The notes below the pieces were generated by a model. It ran no database searches, was not told the origin of the DNA, and saw only the letters and a list, made by a program, of their open reading frames with translations. This document shows positions 8,862-18,547 of a stretch of DNA of 64,000 nt, one piece after another (the first letter of the stretch is position 1; each line of letters opens with the position of its first letter). Source of the stretch: Herbiconiux gentiana. Its GTDB lineage: Bacteria > Actinomycetota > Actinomycetes > Actinomycetales > Microbacteriaceae. Both the position numbers and the translations under genes were made by a program. Where the stretch lies: positions 1 to 64,000 of the forward strand of contig NZ_JANTEZ010000002.1 of NCBI RefSeq assembly GCF_024978135.1. The letters are read 5' to 3'.

Positions 8862-9593
8862 TCAATGAGGAAAGGGCATCGCATCATGACGCCTGTCGAC
8901 AGAGGCAGTTACACCGCCAAGTTCACCGACGGCCCGCTGGAGGGCAAGACCCTCCGCACCGACTTCACGGATGCGGGTGAGCCGCACGCGCGGCTGAGCA
9001 TCCCCGCCGCCGCCCGCAGCAAGACCTACCTGTACCGGCGGGCCTCTGGCCTCGAGTACGGCGACTCGGAGCGGCCGAGCGCGGTCGACTACCGCTACGT
9101 GGAAGCGGTCGTCTCGTCCTGACGCGGGGCCCCCGGCCGCCCTCGCGCCGATGCCGGACCGACTGACCACAACGGGTGGCGGGCCGGCGCGGGCGCGGGC
9201 GGTGACAGGGATGCCGAGGATGGACGTGGACACCGTCACCACCGCCACTCCCCCACCGGCGACCGCGCAGGACACGAGCGCCACGCCGACCGCCTCGGCG
9301 ACCCACGCGGCTGCCGCGCACGGCTCGCCACTCACGCGTCCTGACAGCGTGTCGGCCGCGGCGAGCGCCGCCGAGTCGGCGGCCCCCACCAGCGTCTGAC
9401 GTGCCGCGAGCGCACCGCCGAACGGGGCGAACGCCACGACCGCCGCGGCCAGCGCGACGACGACCGCGAGCCCGACCATCGATCCACCGCCTTCGTCGTC
9501 CTCGGCCCACTGCCGAGCGGCGATTCGCCGGGGACGTTCCGGAGCCGGTGTGTCGCGCCGCGTGCGGACGACCGCTCCCTCCTTGCGCTTCAC
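8862..9593 (-). CDS. TadE-like pilus/helicase-secretion protein (Rv3654c type), 3' end doubtful
   Basis: A GTG start overlapping the stop of the upstream TadE gene (GTGA) opens a frame with one N-terminal membrane segment (MVGLAVVVALAAAVVAFAP) followed by ARQTLVGAADSAALAAADT and, further on, VTARARAGP. This is the typical make-up of the last gene of actinobacterial Rv3654c-Rv3660c clusters, which normally ends at about ARAGP. Here no stop codon follows and the frame stays open for about 110 more low-complexity residues, running beneath the opposite-strand gene at 8886-9122. Either the native stop was lost or there is a frameshift near 9180. The membrane and Tad-like half is secure; the rest is not. 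Confidence 0.6.
   Translation of the reverse strand: MKRKEGAVVRTRRDTPAPERPRRIAARQWAEDDEGGGSMVGLAVVVALAAAVVAFAPFGGALAARQTLVGAADSAALAAADTLSGRVSGEPCAAAAWVAEAVGVALVSCAVAGGGVAVVTVSTSILGIPVTARARAGPPPVVVSRSGIGARAAGGPASGRDDRFHVAVVDRARPLRVAVLEARGPPVQVGLAAGGGGDAQPRVRLTRIREVGAEGLALQRAVGELGGVTASVDRRHDAMPFPH
8886..9122 (+). CDS. Conserved small protein of unknown function
   Basis: A 78-residue soluble protein with charged, aromatic-rich text (YTAKFTDGPLEGK near the N-terminus, KTYLYRRASGLEYG in the middle). It has no signal peptide or membrane segment. I chose the ATG at 8886 because GAGGAAAG precedes it and the clear protein text begins there; an in-frame ATG at 8865 has no ribosome-binding site. The codon bias is strong and the residue mix looks like a real protein rather than a shadow. 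It lies opposite the 3' part of the TadE-like reading frame, which is odd. Confidence 0.65.
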   Translation: MTPVDRGSYTAKFTDGPLEGKTLRTDFTDAGEPHARLSIPAAARSKTYLYRRASGLEYGDSERPSAVDYRYVEAVVSS

Positions 9594-10099
9594 GGGGCAG
9601 GCGCCTGTGTGTCGTCGAGAGCACACCCGGTGCCGGTGAAAGGGAACGCGGGACCGGACCCCGTCGACACCTCGGCGGACACCGTCACGCAGACCAATCC
9701 GCCCCGGTGCGCCACGGACATCGTCGCGCCCGGGTGCGCGGCGGCCACGCGGGCGTCGGCGCTCTCGCCTCGGCCGACCAGGCGCGCGGCGTCGGCCGCC
9801 GCATCCGTCAACCGCACCTGCACGGCGCCGAGCTGCACGAGCGCCAACCCCATCACGAGCACGATCGCCGCGGCCGGCAGCACCAGCGCGAACTCGGCCG
9901 TCACCGAACCCCGCTCGTCGGCGAGCAGCCGAGCCAGCCGGTTGGACCAGTTCAGGCTGTTCAGCCGAACCAGCCGAGCCAGCCGGGTCGGCTGAGTCAG
10001 CGGAGGAAGCCGAGTCAGCGGAGCAAGCCGAGGAAGCCGACTTCCGGTCAAACTCGCGCGGGGCCGGACGCGGCGGTCACCCTGCCGATGTGAGGGCAC
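9590..10099 (-). CDS. TadE family pilus protein
   Basis: A minor pseudopilin-like protein of the Flp/Tad system. The signature is LADERGSVTAEFALVLPAAAIV, in which a Glu follows the cleavage-like Gly-Ser and leads into a single membrane helix; a small extracellular domain follows. The first 60 residues are an unusual Leu-x-Arg-Leu repeat coded by degenerate repeats at about 9925-10045. The ORF limit is an ATG at 10099 inside the end of the upstream gene. A shorter start after 10077, for example a TTG, is equally plausible. Confidence 0.75.
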   Translation of the reverse strand: MPSHRQGDRRVRPRASLTGSRLPRLAPLTRLPPLTQPTRLARLVRLNSLNWSNRLARLLADERGSVTAEFALVLPAAAIVLVMGLALVQLGAVQVRLTDAAADAARLVGRGESADARVAAAHPGATMSVAHRGGLVCVTVSAEVSTGSGPAFPFTGTGCALDDTQAPAP

Positions 10100-10370
10100 G
10101 ATGCACCAGGTCCGTCAGCAGGCTTTTCACCTCGTCGCCCCGCAGGATGACCAGCAGCAGCCCGGCGAACCCGACGGCCGCCAGCAGAATGACCGCATAC
10201 TCGGCTGTCGCCGCCCCGCTCTCATCAGCCAAGGCAGCCCGGATACGTCGCGCCCATCCCGCGCGCCCGCCGGCGATTCCGCGTGAGGACGGGCGGCCGA
10301 GTGGGGTCGCGCTGCAATACCCTCGAAGACCTGGGCCTGCGTTATCGCGAAGGGTTTTGGTGCATCTCAT
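10077..10370 (-). CDS. DUF4244 Flp-like pilin (Rv3656c type)
   Basis: A 97-residue small pilin-like protein. The core is LADESGAATAEYAVILLAAVGFAG, with the Flp-type EYAVIL membrane helix and Glu at position +5 of the processing site. The ATG is supported by AAAGGT nine bases upstream. It is expected to be the major or minor subunit of a Tad-like fibre assembled by the neighbouring ATPase and platform proteins. A surrounding 573-codon open frame is an artefact of high GC; only this C-terminal part is protein-like. Confidence 0.85.
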   Translation of the reverse strand: MRCTKTLRDNAGPGLRGYCSATPLGRPSSRGIAGGRAGWARRIRAALADESGAATAEYAVILLAAVGFAGLLLVILRGDEVKSLLTDLVHRALTSAG

Positions 10371-10681
10371 TGGTCGACCTTTCGTTGGTTGTGGTGGGTC
10401 CGGCGGCGAGTGGGCTGGTGCCGAGCTGGTGGAAGGTGAGCAAGGCACCCGCCGGTGAGTGGGAAGTCGTCCTGGCAGTGATGTGCTGGTCGCAGGCGAG
10501 CCGGCACTCCTGGTGAAGTGGGAGGTGATTCCGGCGTTCGTGTCGAGCGGGGTGCTCCCGGCAGGCGCCACTCTGGCCGGAAGGGGGAATTGCCGCCCGC
10601 GTGAGTCACGCGTCGCCGCCGCAGATGGCGGGCCGTGGGAGGTGTACGGGCAGCGGCAGTACGGGGTCGGGGAGCGGGCGA
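10371..10681. other. 311-base gap inside the Tad cluster
   Basis: No gene is supported between the fused TadB/C gene and the pilin. The reading frames here give Pro/Arg/Ser-rich text with no recognisable motif. The last 30 bases before 10371 on the minus strand carry the ribosome-binding site of the pilin gene, so the gap probably holds the pilin promoter; I could not pick out convincing -35 and -10 boxes. Confidence 0.5.
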
Positions 10682-11788
10682 TTAGAGGAGGGCTGGGGGG
10701 AGGGCCGCTAGGAGGAGGGGGGCGACGGCGAGGAGGAGGAAGGCGGGGAGGACGCAGGTTCCGAGAGGGAGCATGAGCCAGACGCCGAGTTCGGCCGTGC
10801 GGCGGTGGGTGAGGGCGACGGCTTCGCGGCGGAGGCGGAGAGCCTCGGAGCGGAGGAGCTGCGCCGGTGGGGCGCCCGATCGCTCGGCCAGGGCGAGGAC
10901 CTCGGTCAGGACGTCCAGCTGGCCCGATTCGTGAGTCAGGGCCGCGGGTGCCAGGCGCTCGATCGTGCTCGTCGCAAGGGCGCGGGCCGCGGGGAGGGAG
11001 CCCCCGCCGGCGACGGCGACCGCGGTGAGGTCGAGGAGGAGTCCGGGGGCGCGGTCGGCGGGTGCCGCGCGGCGGACCAGGTGGCGGCTCCAGAGGGATC
11101 CGAGGACGGTGAGGAGGATGCCGCCGGCCAGGCAGACGAGACCGGCCGGGGACCCCACGAGGACCTGGAGCGTGTCGAGGCCGAGCAGGGAGGCACCGGC
11201 GACGGAGATGATCGGGAGGACCATCAATAGGCGGGTGGTGGCCATCGGCGAAGCCAGAGCTGCGGCGGTGTCGCGTTCGGCCTGGGCCAGGCCGCGCAGG
11301 GTGGCGGCGATCTCGTCGAGGCAGCGCGCGAGTGGGGCGCCGGCCGCCGACGCGACCGACCAGGCGGCCGCGAGCACCTGCCACGACTCTCCGGCCGCAC
11401 GCTCCCGACCACGGCCGGACGGGTGTCGCGACCCGGGGGGCTGCCTCGGCGGAGGCGCGGATCGCGCAATGGCGGCGGGCACGTCCGACCCGGCGTCGAG
11501 GCGGGCGACGACCGCTGCGAGCTGAGGGTGGGTGTCGACCTCGGCGAGGTAGCGCCAGGCCTGACCCGGCGCGACGCCCGCGCCGATCAGGGCGGCGAGG
11601 CGTTCGACGACGGCAGCGATGCGGTCCGCCTCGGGTGACCGAGACCTCACCCGCGCTCGCGACGGCGACCGCGATGGTGGCCGCGAGGGAGATGGCGGCC
11701 GCGAGAGAGATGGCGGCTGCGAGGGTGATGGTGGCTGCGAGGGTGAGCGAAAGCGGCGACGGGCGGCGACGCGCGGCGACGCGGTCAT
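10682..11788 (-). CDS. Fused TadB/TadC-like type II secretion F-domain membrane protein
   Basis: A 368-residue inner-membrane platform protein of the Tad pilus. The first F-type region covers RIAAVVERLAALIGAGVAPGQAWRYLAEV to the membrane segment TTRLLMVLPIISVAGASLLGL. A second F-type region covers LDLTAVAVAGGGSLPAARAL to the terminal membrane helices. In mycobacteria these are two genes, Rv3658c and Rv3657c. The ATG overlaps the tadA stop (ATGA). Residues about 15-50 are a Ser/Pro/Arg repeat coded by 18-base tandem repeats, and the expected N-terminal membrane helix is absent from this frame but present in another frame. Confidence 0.75.
   Translation of the reverse strand: MTASPRVAARRRFRSPSQPPSPSQPPSLSRPPSPSRPPSRSPSRARVRSRSPEADRIAAVVERLAALIGAGVAPGQAWRYLAEVDTHPQLAAVVARLDAGSDVPAAIARSAPPPRQPPGSRHPSGRGRERAAGESWQVLAAAWSVASAAGAPLARCLDEIAATLRGLAQAERDTAAALASPMATTRLLMVLPIISVAGASLLGLDTLQVLVGSPAGLVCLAGGILLTVLGSLWSRHLVRRAAPADRAPGLLLDLTAVAVAGGGSLPAARALATSTIERLAPAALTHESGQLDVLTEVLALAERSGAPPAQLLRSEALRLRREAVALTHRRTAELGVWLMLPLGTCVLPAFLLLAVAPLLLAALPPALL
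11665..11746. repeat. 18-base tandem repeat inside the TadB/C-like gene
   Basis: Four or so imperfect copies of an 18-base unit (GCGAGGGAGATGGCGGCC on the plus strand) lie head to tail. The units start at about 11665, 11683, 11701 and 11719, with a partial unit at 11737. The period is a multiple of three, so the copies add six residues each. In the annotated frame they code a Ser-Pro-Ser-Gln type repeat, and in another frame they code a hydrophobic Leu-Ala-Ala-Thr-Ile repeat. Confidence 0.85.
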
Positions 11789-12831
11789 GCCGCGACACCG
11801 GGCTGCGAGCTGGCAGGCAGGGCGGGGAGATCTACCGGGACGATCGTGAGGTGGCCCGCGGCGGTGAGAGCGAAGCGGCCGAGGCCGTCGAGGGTGCGTC
11901 CGGTGGGTGTGCGGCGGAGATGGAGCACGAGGCCGATGGCGCTGACCGCCTGGCGGGCGATGGCGGGGGCGTCGAGGCCGGCGAGGGCGCCGAGGGCCTC
12001 GAGGCGGGCCGGGACGTCGGCGATGGCGTTCGCGTGCAGGGTGCCGGCGCCGCCGTCGTGGCCGGTGTTGAGGGCCGCGAGCAGCTCGCGGATCTCGGCT
12101 CCGCGGCACTCGCCCAGCACGAGCCGGTCGGGGCGCATGCGCAGCGCCTGGCGCATGAGTTCGGCGAGGCCGATTCCGCCGGCGCCCTCGAGGTTGGGCT
12201 GGCGGGCCTCGAGGGTGACGACATGCGGATGCTCGACCCGCAGCTCGGCGACGTCTTCGATCACCACGAGCCGGTCGGTCGGGTCGGCCGACGCGAGCAG
12301 CGCCGCCAGGAGCGTGGTCTTCCCGCTGCCGCCGGCCCCGGTGATAAGCAGGTTGACCCGCTCGCGAACAGCCCGCTCGACGAAGTCGCGGCGGGCGAGG
12401 CCGGTTTCGCCGGCGCCGAACAGACCGCGGCGGGCGAGTGCGTCGAGATCGGGGCGGGAGGTGCCGGGCACCCGGACGGAGATGGCGGTGCCGCCGACCG
12501 CGATCGGCGGGAGCACGACGTGCACCCGCACGCCCTCGACCTCCACGTCGACGCAGGGTGTGGCCTCGTCGAGGTGACGTCCGCCGCGGGCGACCAACCG
12601 CACGGCGAAGGAGCGGAGGGCCTCCTCTCCGGGGCAGGTCCAGCTCGGATCGCGCGCCGCACCGGCGCCCCGGTCGACCCAGAGCTCACGGTGGCCGTTG
12701 ACGAACAGGTCGGTGACCGCGGGATCGAGCAGGTACGGGGCGAGAGGCCCGAAGATCTCGTCGGAACGGTGGAGCCGGGTGAGGGTGGTGGTGGTCATGC
12801 GGAGACGGTACGGGGAGGGGCGGCCGAGCAT
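11785..12831 (-). CDS. tadA: Tad/Flp pilus assembly ATPase (type II/IV secretion ATPase)
   Basis: The 348-residue motor ATPase that powers Tad pilus assembly. The Walker A motif is GAGGSGKTT (about residue 166), the Asp box is VIEDVAEL, the Walker B region is DRLVLGECRGAE and the His box is GHDGGAGTLHANA. The N-terminal part, LLDPAVTDLFVNG, is the usual start of CpaF/TadA proteins. An internal ATG at 12798 (MTTTTLTRLHRS) is an alternative start; neither has a strong ribosome-binding site. The next gene overlaps by four bases. Confidence 0.92.
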   Translation of the reverse strand: MLGRPSPYRLRMTTTTLTRLHRSDEIFGPLAPYLLDPAVTDLFVNGHRELWVDRGAGAARDPSWTCPGEEALRSFAVRLVARGGRHLDEATPCVDVEVEGVRVHVVLPPIAVGGTAISVRVPGTSRPDLDALARRGLFGAGETGLARRDFVERAVRERVNLLITGAGGSGKTTLLAALLASADPTDRLVVIEDVAELRVEHPHVVTLEARQPNLEGAGGIGLAELMRQALRMRPDRLVLGECRGAEIRELLAALNTGHDGGAGTLHANAIADVPARLEALGALAGLDAPAIARQAVSAIGLVLHLRRTPTGRTLDGLGRFALTAAGHLTIVPVDLPALPASSQPGVAA

Positions 12832-12902
12832 CCGCTCGTCGACGCAGACTGTGGGAGGAGGACGGGGGTGTGCCCGGGTGTGCAGGAGCGGACGCTTAAA
12901 CC

Positions 12903-12934
12903 ACGAACGCCCCGGCCTGAGCCGAGGCGTTCGT
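12903..12934. terminator. Hairpin in the tadA-acs divergent gap
   Basis: A perfect 9-base stem ACGAACGCC / GGCGTTCGT encloses a GC-rich loop and is flanked by TTAAA and TAAAA. It has the shape of an intrinsic terminator but lies between two divergent genes (tadA leftward, acs rightward), upstream of both. It may end transcription coming from elsewhere, or act as a leader structure. The 386-base gap 12832-13217 holds this hairpin, a second one at 12947 and no gene. Confidence 0.5.
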
Positions 12935-12946
12935 TAAAAGGAAGGG

Positions 12947-12975
12947 GCGGCACCCAATGGGGGGAAGGGTGCCGC
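12947..12975. other. Second hairpin in the tadA-acs gap
   Basis: A 9-base perfect stem GCGGCACCC / GGGTGCCGC with an 11-base loop rich in G, twelve bases after the first hairpin. No T-run follows. Its role is unknown. Confidence 0.45.
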
Positions 12976-13217
12976 CGCAGCAACGCTGGATTGGGGGGAA
13001 TCGCTAGTGCGCTGCATCCGGACTTGACATCCGGTAACACCGAGTTTACCCACTCGAAACACTTCCACCAACCACTCCAGCGAATTCTCAGTGACCGTGT
13101 CGCGCCGGGGCGATCTGCCTGCGGGCTGCGCGTCGGAGGGGTGGACTATCGTCGTAGACGGCGGCCGCCCGAGTGACGGCGTGAACGGATGGTCTTCGCG
13201 AAGGAGCGACACGACAC

Positions 13218-15197
<1,980 letters not shown>

Positions 15198-15204
15198 CGG
15201 GGCG

Positions 15205-15236
15205 GCCGGCGGGCGGAAGGTCCATCGCCCGCCGGC
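15205..15236. terminator. Terminator hairpin between acs and the RidA gene
   Basis: A perfect 11-base stem GCCGGCGGGCG / CGCCCGCCGGC with a 10-base loop starts 8 bases after the acs stop. There is no T-run, as is common for actinobacterial hairpins. It lies between convergent genes. Confidence 0.6.
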
Positions 15237-15319
15237 AACCGGCGGCATGGCATGGTGCCCGCCGGGGACGAGCGGCACGGCAGCCAACCGGCTATGAGCT
15301 ACCAGCTACCTGCTCCGAG

Positions 15320-15790
15320 CTACGCGAACTCGGCGATGAGCTCGACCTCGACCGGCGAGTCCAGCGGCAGCACGGCGACGCCGACGGCCGAGCGCGCGTG
15401 GATGCCCGCGTCTCCGAACACGTCGGCGAGGAACTCCGAGGCACCGTTGATCACACCCGGCTGCCCGGTGAACGACGGGTCGGAGGCCACGAACCCCGTG
15501 ACCTTCACGATGCGCACCACCCGGTCGAGCGATCCGATGACGCTCTCGACCGCGGCCAGGGCGTTCAGCGCCGCGGTCGCCGCATAGGCCTTCGCATCCA
15601 CGGGCGACACAAGCCCGTCACCCTCGCCGACCTTGCCGATCGCGGGCAGGGCACCCGACACGAACGGCAGCTGCCCCGCGGTGAAGACGAGGTTCCCGCT
15701 GATCGTGGCGGGGATGTAGGCGCCGGCGGGCGCCGAGACGGTGGGGAGTTCGATGCCGAGTTCGGCGAGTCGCGCTGAGGTCTGAGACAT
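15320..15790 (-). CDS. RidA family (YjgF/YER057c/UK114) protein
   Basis: A 156-residue enamine/imine deaminase-like protein, a family that hydrolyses reactive 2-aminoacrylate from serine/threonine dehydratases. The text GNLVFTAGQLPF and the terminal SPVEVELIAEFA are typical. The Arg that marks true RidA enzymes would fall near GIHARSAVGVAVLPL, which matches the position of the family R-x-x-v pattern. It corresponds in place to Rv3678c. The start is an ATG a few bases from the DUF gene at 15833. Confidence 0.9.
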   Translation of the reverse strand: MSQTSARLAELGIELPTVSAPAGAYIPATISGNLVFTAGQLPFVSGALPAIGKVGEGDGLVSPVDAKAYAATAALNALAAVESVIGSLDRVVRIVKVTGFVASDPSFTGQPGVINGASEFLADVFGDAGIHARSAVGVAVLPLDSPVEVELIAEFA

Positions 15791-15832
15791 GCCCCAACGC
15801 TAGCGGAGCCCGAGACCGCGCGGGCCGCCGGA

Positions 15833-16015
15833 TCAGCCCTGGACGGGACGCTTCAGGTAGGCGACCAGCCCACCCTCGGGCCCGGTCACGATCTGCACGA
15901 GCTCCCACCCTTCGGAGCCCCAGGTGTTGAGGATGCCCGTCGTGTTGTGGATCATCAGAGGTGTCGTCACGTATTCCCAGGCGGGCACGGGCGCCCCTTT
16001 CTCGGCTTTTCTCAT
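15833..16015 (-). CDS. Small conserved actinobacterial protein (DUF4177-like)
   Basis: A 60-residue protein with the text WEYVTTPLMIHNTTGILNTW followed by GSEGWELVQIV. The EGWELV pattern is typical of DUF4177-like small proteins. There is no membrane segment. It probably forms a two-gene unit with the downstream RidA gene, 42 bases away, as in related actinobacteria. The function is unknown. Its start overlaps the divergent promoter region of the penicillin-binding protein gene. Confidence 0.75.
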   Translation of the reverse strand: MRKAEKGAPVPAWEYVTTPLMIHNTTGILNTWGSEGWELVQIVTGPEGGLVAYLKRPVQG

Positions 16016-16038
16016 GGTTGTCGCTTACCCTGGATTCT

Positions 16039-18543
16039 ATGTCTGCCTCGAAAGCCTCGGCTAGCGGTGTGGTCGGAGCCATTCTGGGCATCGTCGGTAT
16101 GAGCGCAATCGCGGGCATCCTGGTGACGGCCATGGTCACGCCTGCGCTCGCTGTCACCGGTATTGCCGCGAACAATTCCATCGGGATGTTCGAGAACCTC
16201 CCGAGCTACATCAAGCCGGATGCGCTCGCTCAGAAGACCAACATCTACGCGACGCGGTCCGACGGCTCCAACGTGCTGCTGGCCAGCGTGTTCGAGCAGA
16301 ACCGCGAAGAGGTGGGATGGGACCAGATCTCCCCCTACGTCAAGGACGCGGTGGTCGCGGTCGAGGACCCGCGCTTCTACAGCCACGGCGGCGTCGACGT
16401 CGCCGCGACGCTGCGTGCGGCCGCCGGCAACGCCCTCGAGACGTCCGCCAGTGGTGCGTCGACGATCTCGATGCAGTACGTGCGCAACATCCAGGTGCAG
16501 AAGGCCGAGGCCATCCAGGACCAGGCCCAGCGCGACGCGGCCTACGAAGAGGCCACGAAGACGAGCATCGACCGCAAGCTCAAGGAGATCAAGCTCGCGA
16601 TCGGCCTCGAGAAGGAGTACTCGAAGGACGACATCCTGCTCGGGTACCTGAACATCGCTCCGTTCGGCGGCCGGGTGTACGGCATCCAGTCGGCGGCGCA
16701 GTACTACTTCGGCGTCAGTGCGGCCGACCTGTCGGTCGCCCAGGCCGCGAGCTTGATCGCCACGGTGAACGCCCCGAACGACCTGCGCATCGACGACCCC
16801 GACAACGTGGCCGACAACCAGGCCCGTCGCGACAAGGACGTTCTGCCCGCGATGCTCAAGGAGCACAAGATCACGCAGGCGCAGTACGACGAGGCCATCG
16901 CCACGCCGGTCACGCCGAATCTCCAGGACCAGTCGACCGGATGCCAGACCGCGAACGCGATCAGCGCCGGCTTCTTCTGCGACTACATCACCCGCATCGT
17001 GAAGAACGACGCGGCGTTCGGCCCCGATGAAGACACCCGCTGGAACAACTTCAAGACCGGCGGCTACGACATCTACACGACGCTCGACCTCGACCTGCAG
17101 GCTGCGGGCGCGGCGGCGATGAACGCCTACGTGCCCAAGTCGGGCTCCGGCTTCGACCTCGGCTCCTCGCTCGTCACCGTGCAGCCGGGCACCGGCAAGG
17201 TGCTCGCCATGCTGCAGAACAAGGACTTCAGCGACGACCCGGAGGTGACCGCCAGCAACGAGGGCGCGTCGGCCGTCAACTACTCGACCGACTACGCCTA
17301 CGGGGGGTCGACCGGGTTCCAGGTGGGATCGACCTACAAGATCTTCACCCTCGCCGAATGGCTGAAGACCGGACACTCCCTCGGTGACGTGATCAACGGA
17401 AACCCGGGCACCCTGAACCTCGCGCAGTTCCGCGACAGCTGCACCGGCGGCAACGGCGGCACCTACTCCGTCAAGAACGACGGTAACGCGGCCCCCGGCA
17501 ACGTCACCGTCGCGAAGGCGACCGCCGATTCGGTGAACCTCGCGTTCCTCCGCATGGCGCAGAAGCTCGACCAGTGCGAAATCCGCAAGACCGCCGAGGC
17601 GTTCGGCGTGCACCGCGCCGACGGCGGGCCGCTGGGTGAGAACCCCGCCGACGTGCTGGGCACCAACGAGATCGCCCCGCTGACCATGGCCGCGGCCTTC
17701 GCCGCCGTCGCCAACGAGGGCACCTACTGCTCCCCCGTGGCGATCGAGCGCATCGTCGACGCGTCGGGCAACGACGTTCCGGCTCCGCAGACCACCTGCA
17801 GCCAGGCCGTCGACCCGAGCATCGCCGCGGCGATGACCACCGCGCTGCAAGGCGTCATCAACGGCGGTACGGCGACCGCGTCGAACCCGAACGACGGGAT
17901 ACCGCACTTCGGCAAGACGGGTACCACCGACTCCGAGAAGGACACCTGGTTCGTGGGCGCCAGCACCGAGCTCGCCACCGCCGTGTGGGTGGGCAACGTG
18001 GTCGGCACGGTCTCGATCCGCAACACCGACATCATGGGCCAGGGCGGCGGCAACGTGCGTCACTCGGTGTGGAAGCAGTACATGACGGATGCCGACGGCA
18101 AGTACGGCGGCACGGCATTCCCCACGGCCCAGTCGACCCTGGTCAACGGCGTGCAGGTGAGCATCCCGAACGTCGCCGGCATGTCGATCGACGCCGCTCA
18201 GGACGCGATCACCAACGCCGGCTTCGAGTTCCAGGACGGGGGCCAGATCGACTCGACCCGCGCCGCCGGCGTGGTCGACTCGACCTCGCCGTCGGGTACC
18301 GCCACCAAGGGATCCACCATCGAGGTCTTCACCTCCAACGGCCAGCTGCGCACGGTTCCGAACCTGGTCGGCCTGAGCCCCGAGGCGGCGAAGAGCGCCA
18401 TCACCGGCGCGGGCATCGGTGCCGGGCAGATCGTGTTCGACGGTCCGTCCTCCGGCAACGCCAAGGTGACGGCGAGCAACCCGGCGGCCGGCCAGCCCAT
18501 CCGCGCGGGCACCGACAAGCTCCGCGTCACGACGAAGGGCTGA
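16039..18543 (+). CDS. ponA2: Class A penicillin-binding protein with two PASTA domains
   Basis: A bifunctional peptidoglycan glycosyltransferase/transpeptidase of 834 residues, anchored by one N-terminal helix (GVVGAILGIVGMSAIAGIL). The GT51 domain shows VAVEDPRFYSHGGVD and STISMQYVRN. The transpeptidase has the nucleophile motif STYK (in FQVGSTYKIF), SVN, and KTG (in FGKTGTTD). Two C-terminal PASTA repeats begin VSIPNVAGMSIDAAQ and RTVPNLVGLSPEAAK. I start at the ATG at 16039 because upstream residues are non-conserved. The position beside the phosphoesterase gene matches Rv3682-Rv3683, hence the symbol. Confidence 0.93.
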   Translation: MSASKASASGVVGAILGIVGMSAIAGILVTAMVTPALAVTGIAANNSIGMFENLPSYIKPDALAQKTNIYATRSDGSNVLLASVFEQNREEVGWDQISPYVKDAVVAVEDPRFYSHGGVDVAATLRAAAGNALETSASGASTISMQYVRNIQVQKAEAIQDQAQRDAAYEEATKTSIDRKLKEIKLAIGLEKEYSKDDILLGYLNIAPFGGRVYGIQSAAQYYFGVSAADLSVAQAASLIATVNAPNDLRIDDPDNVADNQARRDKDVLPAMLKEHKITQAQYDEAIATPVTPNLQDQSTGCQTANAISAGFFCDYITRIVKNDAAFGPDEDTRWNNFKTGGYDIYTTLDLDLQAAGAAAMNAYVPKSGSGFDLGSSLVTVQPGTGKVLAMLQNKDFSDDPEVTASNEGASAVNYSTDYAYGGSTGFQVGSTYKIFTLAEWLKTGHSLGDVINGNPGTLNLAQFRDSCTGGNGGTYSVKNDGNAAPGNVTVAKATADSVNLAFLRMAQKLDQCEIRKTAEAFGVHRADGGPLGENPADVLGTNEIAPLTMAAAFAAVANEGTYCSPVAIERIVDASGNDVPAPQTTCSQAVDPSIAAAMTTALQGVINGGTATASNPNDGIPHFGKTGTTDSEKDTWFVGASTELATAVWVGNVVGTVSIRNTDIMGQGGGNVRHSVWKQYMTDADGKYGGTAFPTAQSTLVNGVQVSIPNVAGMSIDAAQDAITNAGFEFQDGGQIDSTRAAGVVDSTSPSGTATKGSTIEVFTSNGQLRTVPNLVGLSPEAAKSAITGAGIGAGQIVFDGPSSGNAKVTASNPAAGQPIRAGTDKLRVTTKG

Positions 18544-18547
18544 CCCG

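Noticed and set aside
11665-11746. Tandem 18-base units considered as a CRISPR-like array
   Set aside because: No spacers; units are contiguous, in phase with codons and degenerate. No cas genes are in the window.
10371-11798. Long frame upstream of the DUF4244 pilin, in phase with it
   Set aside because: Pro/Arg/Ser-rich low-complexity text; only the last 97 codons are protein-like and have a ribosome-binding site. The hydrophobic start of this frame is discussed as a finding instead.
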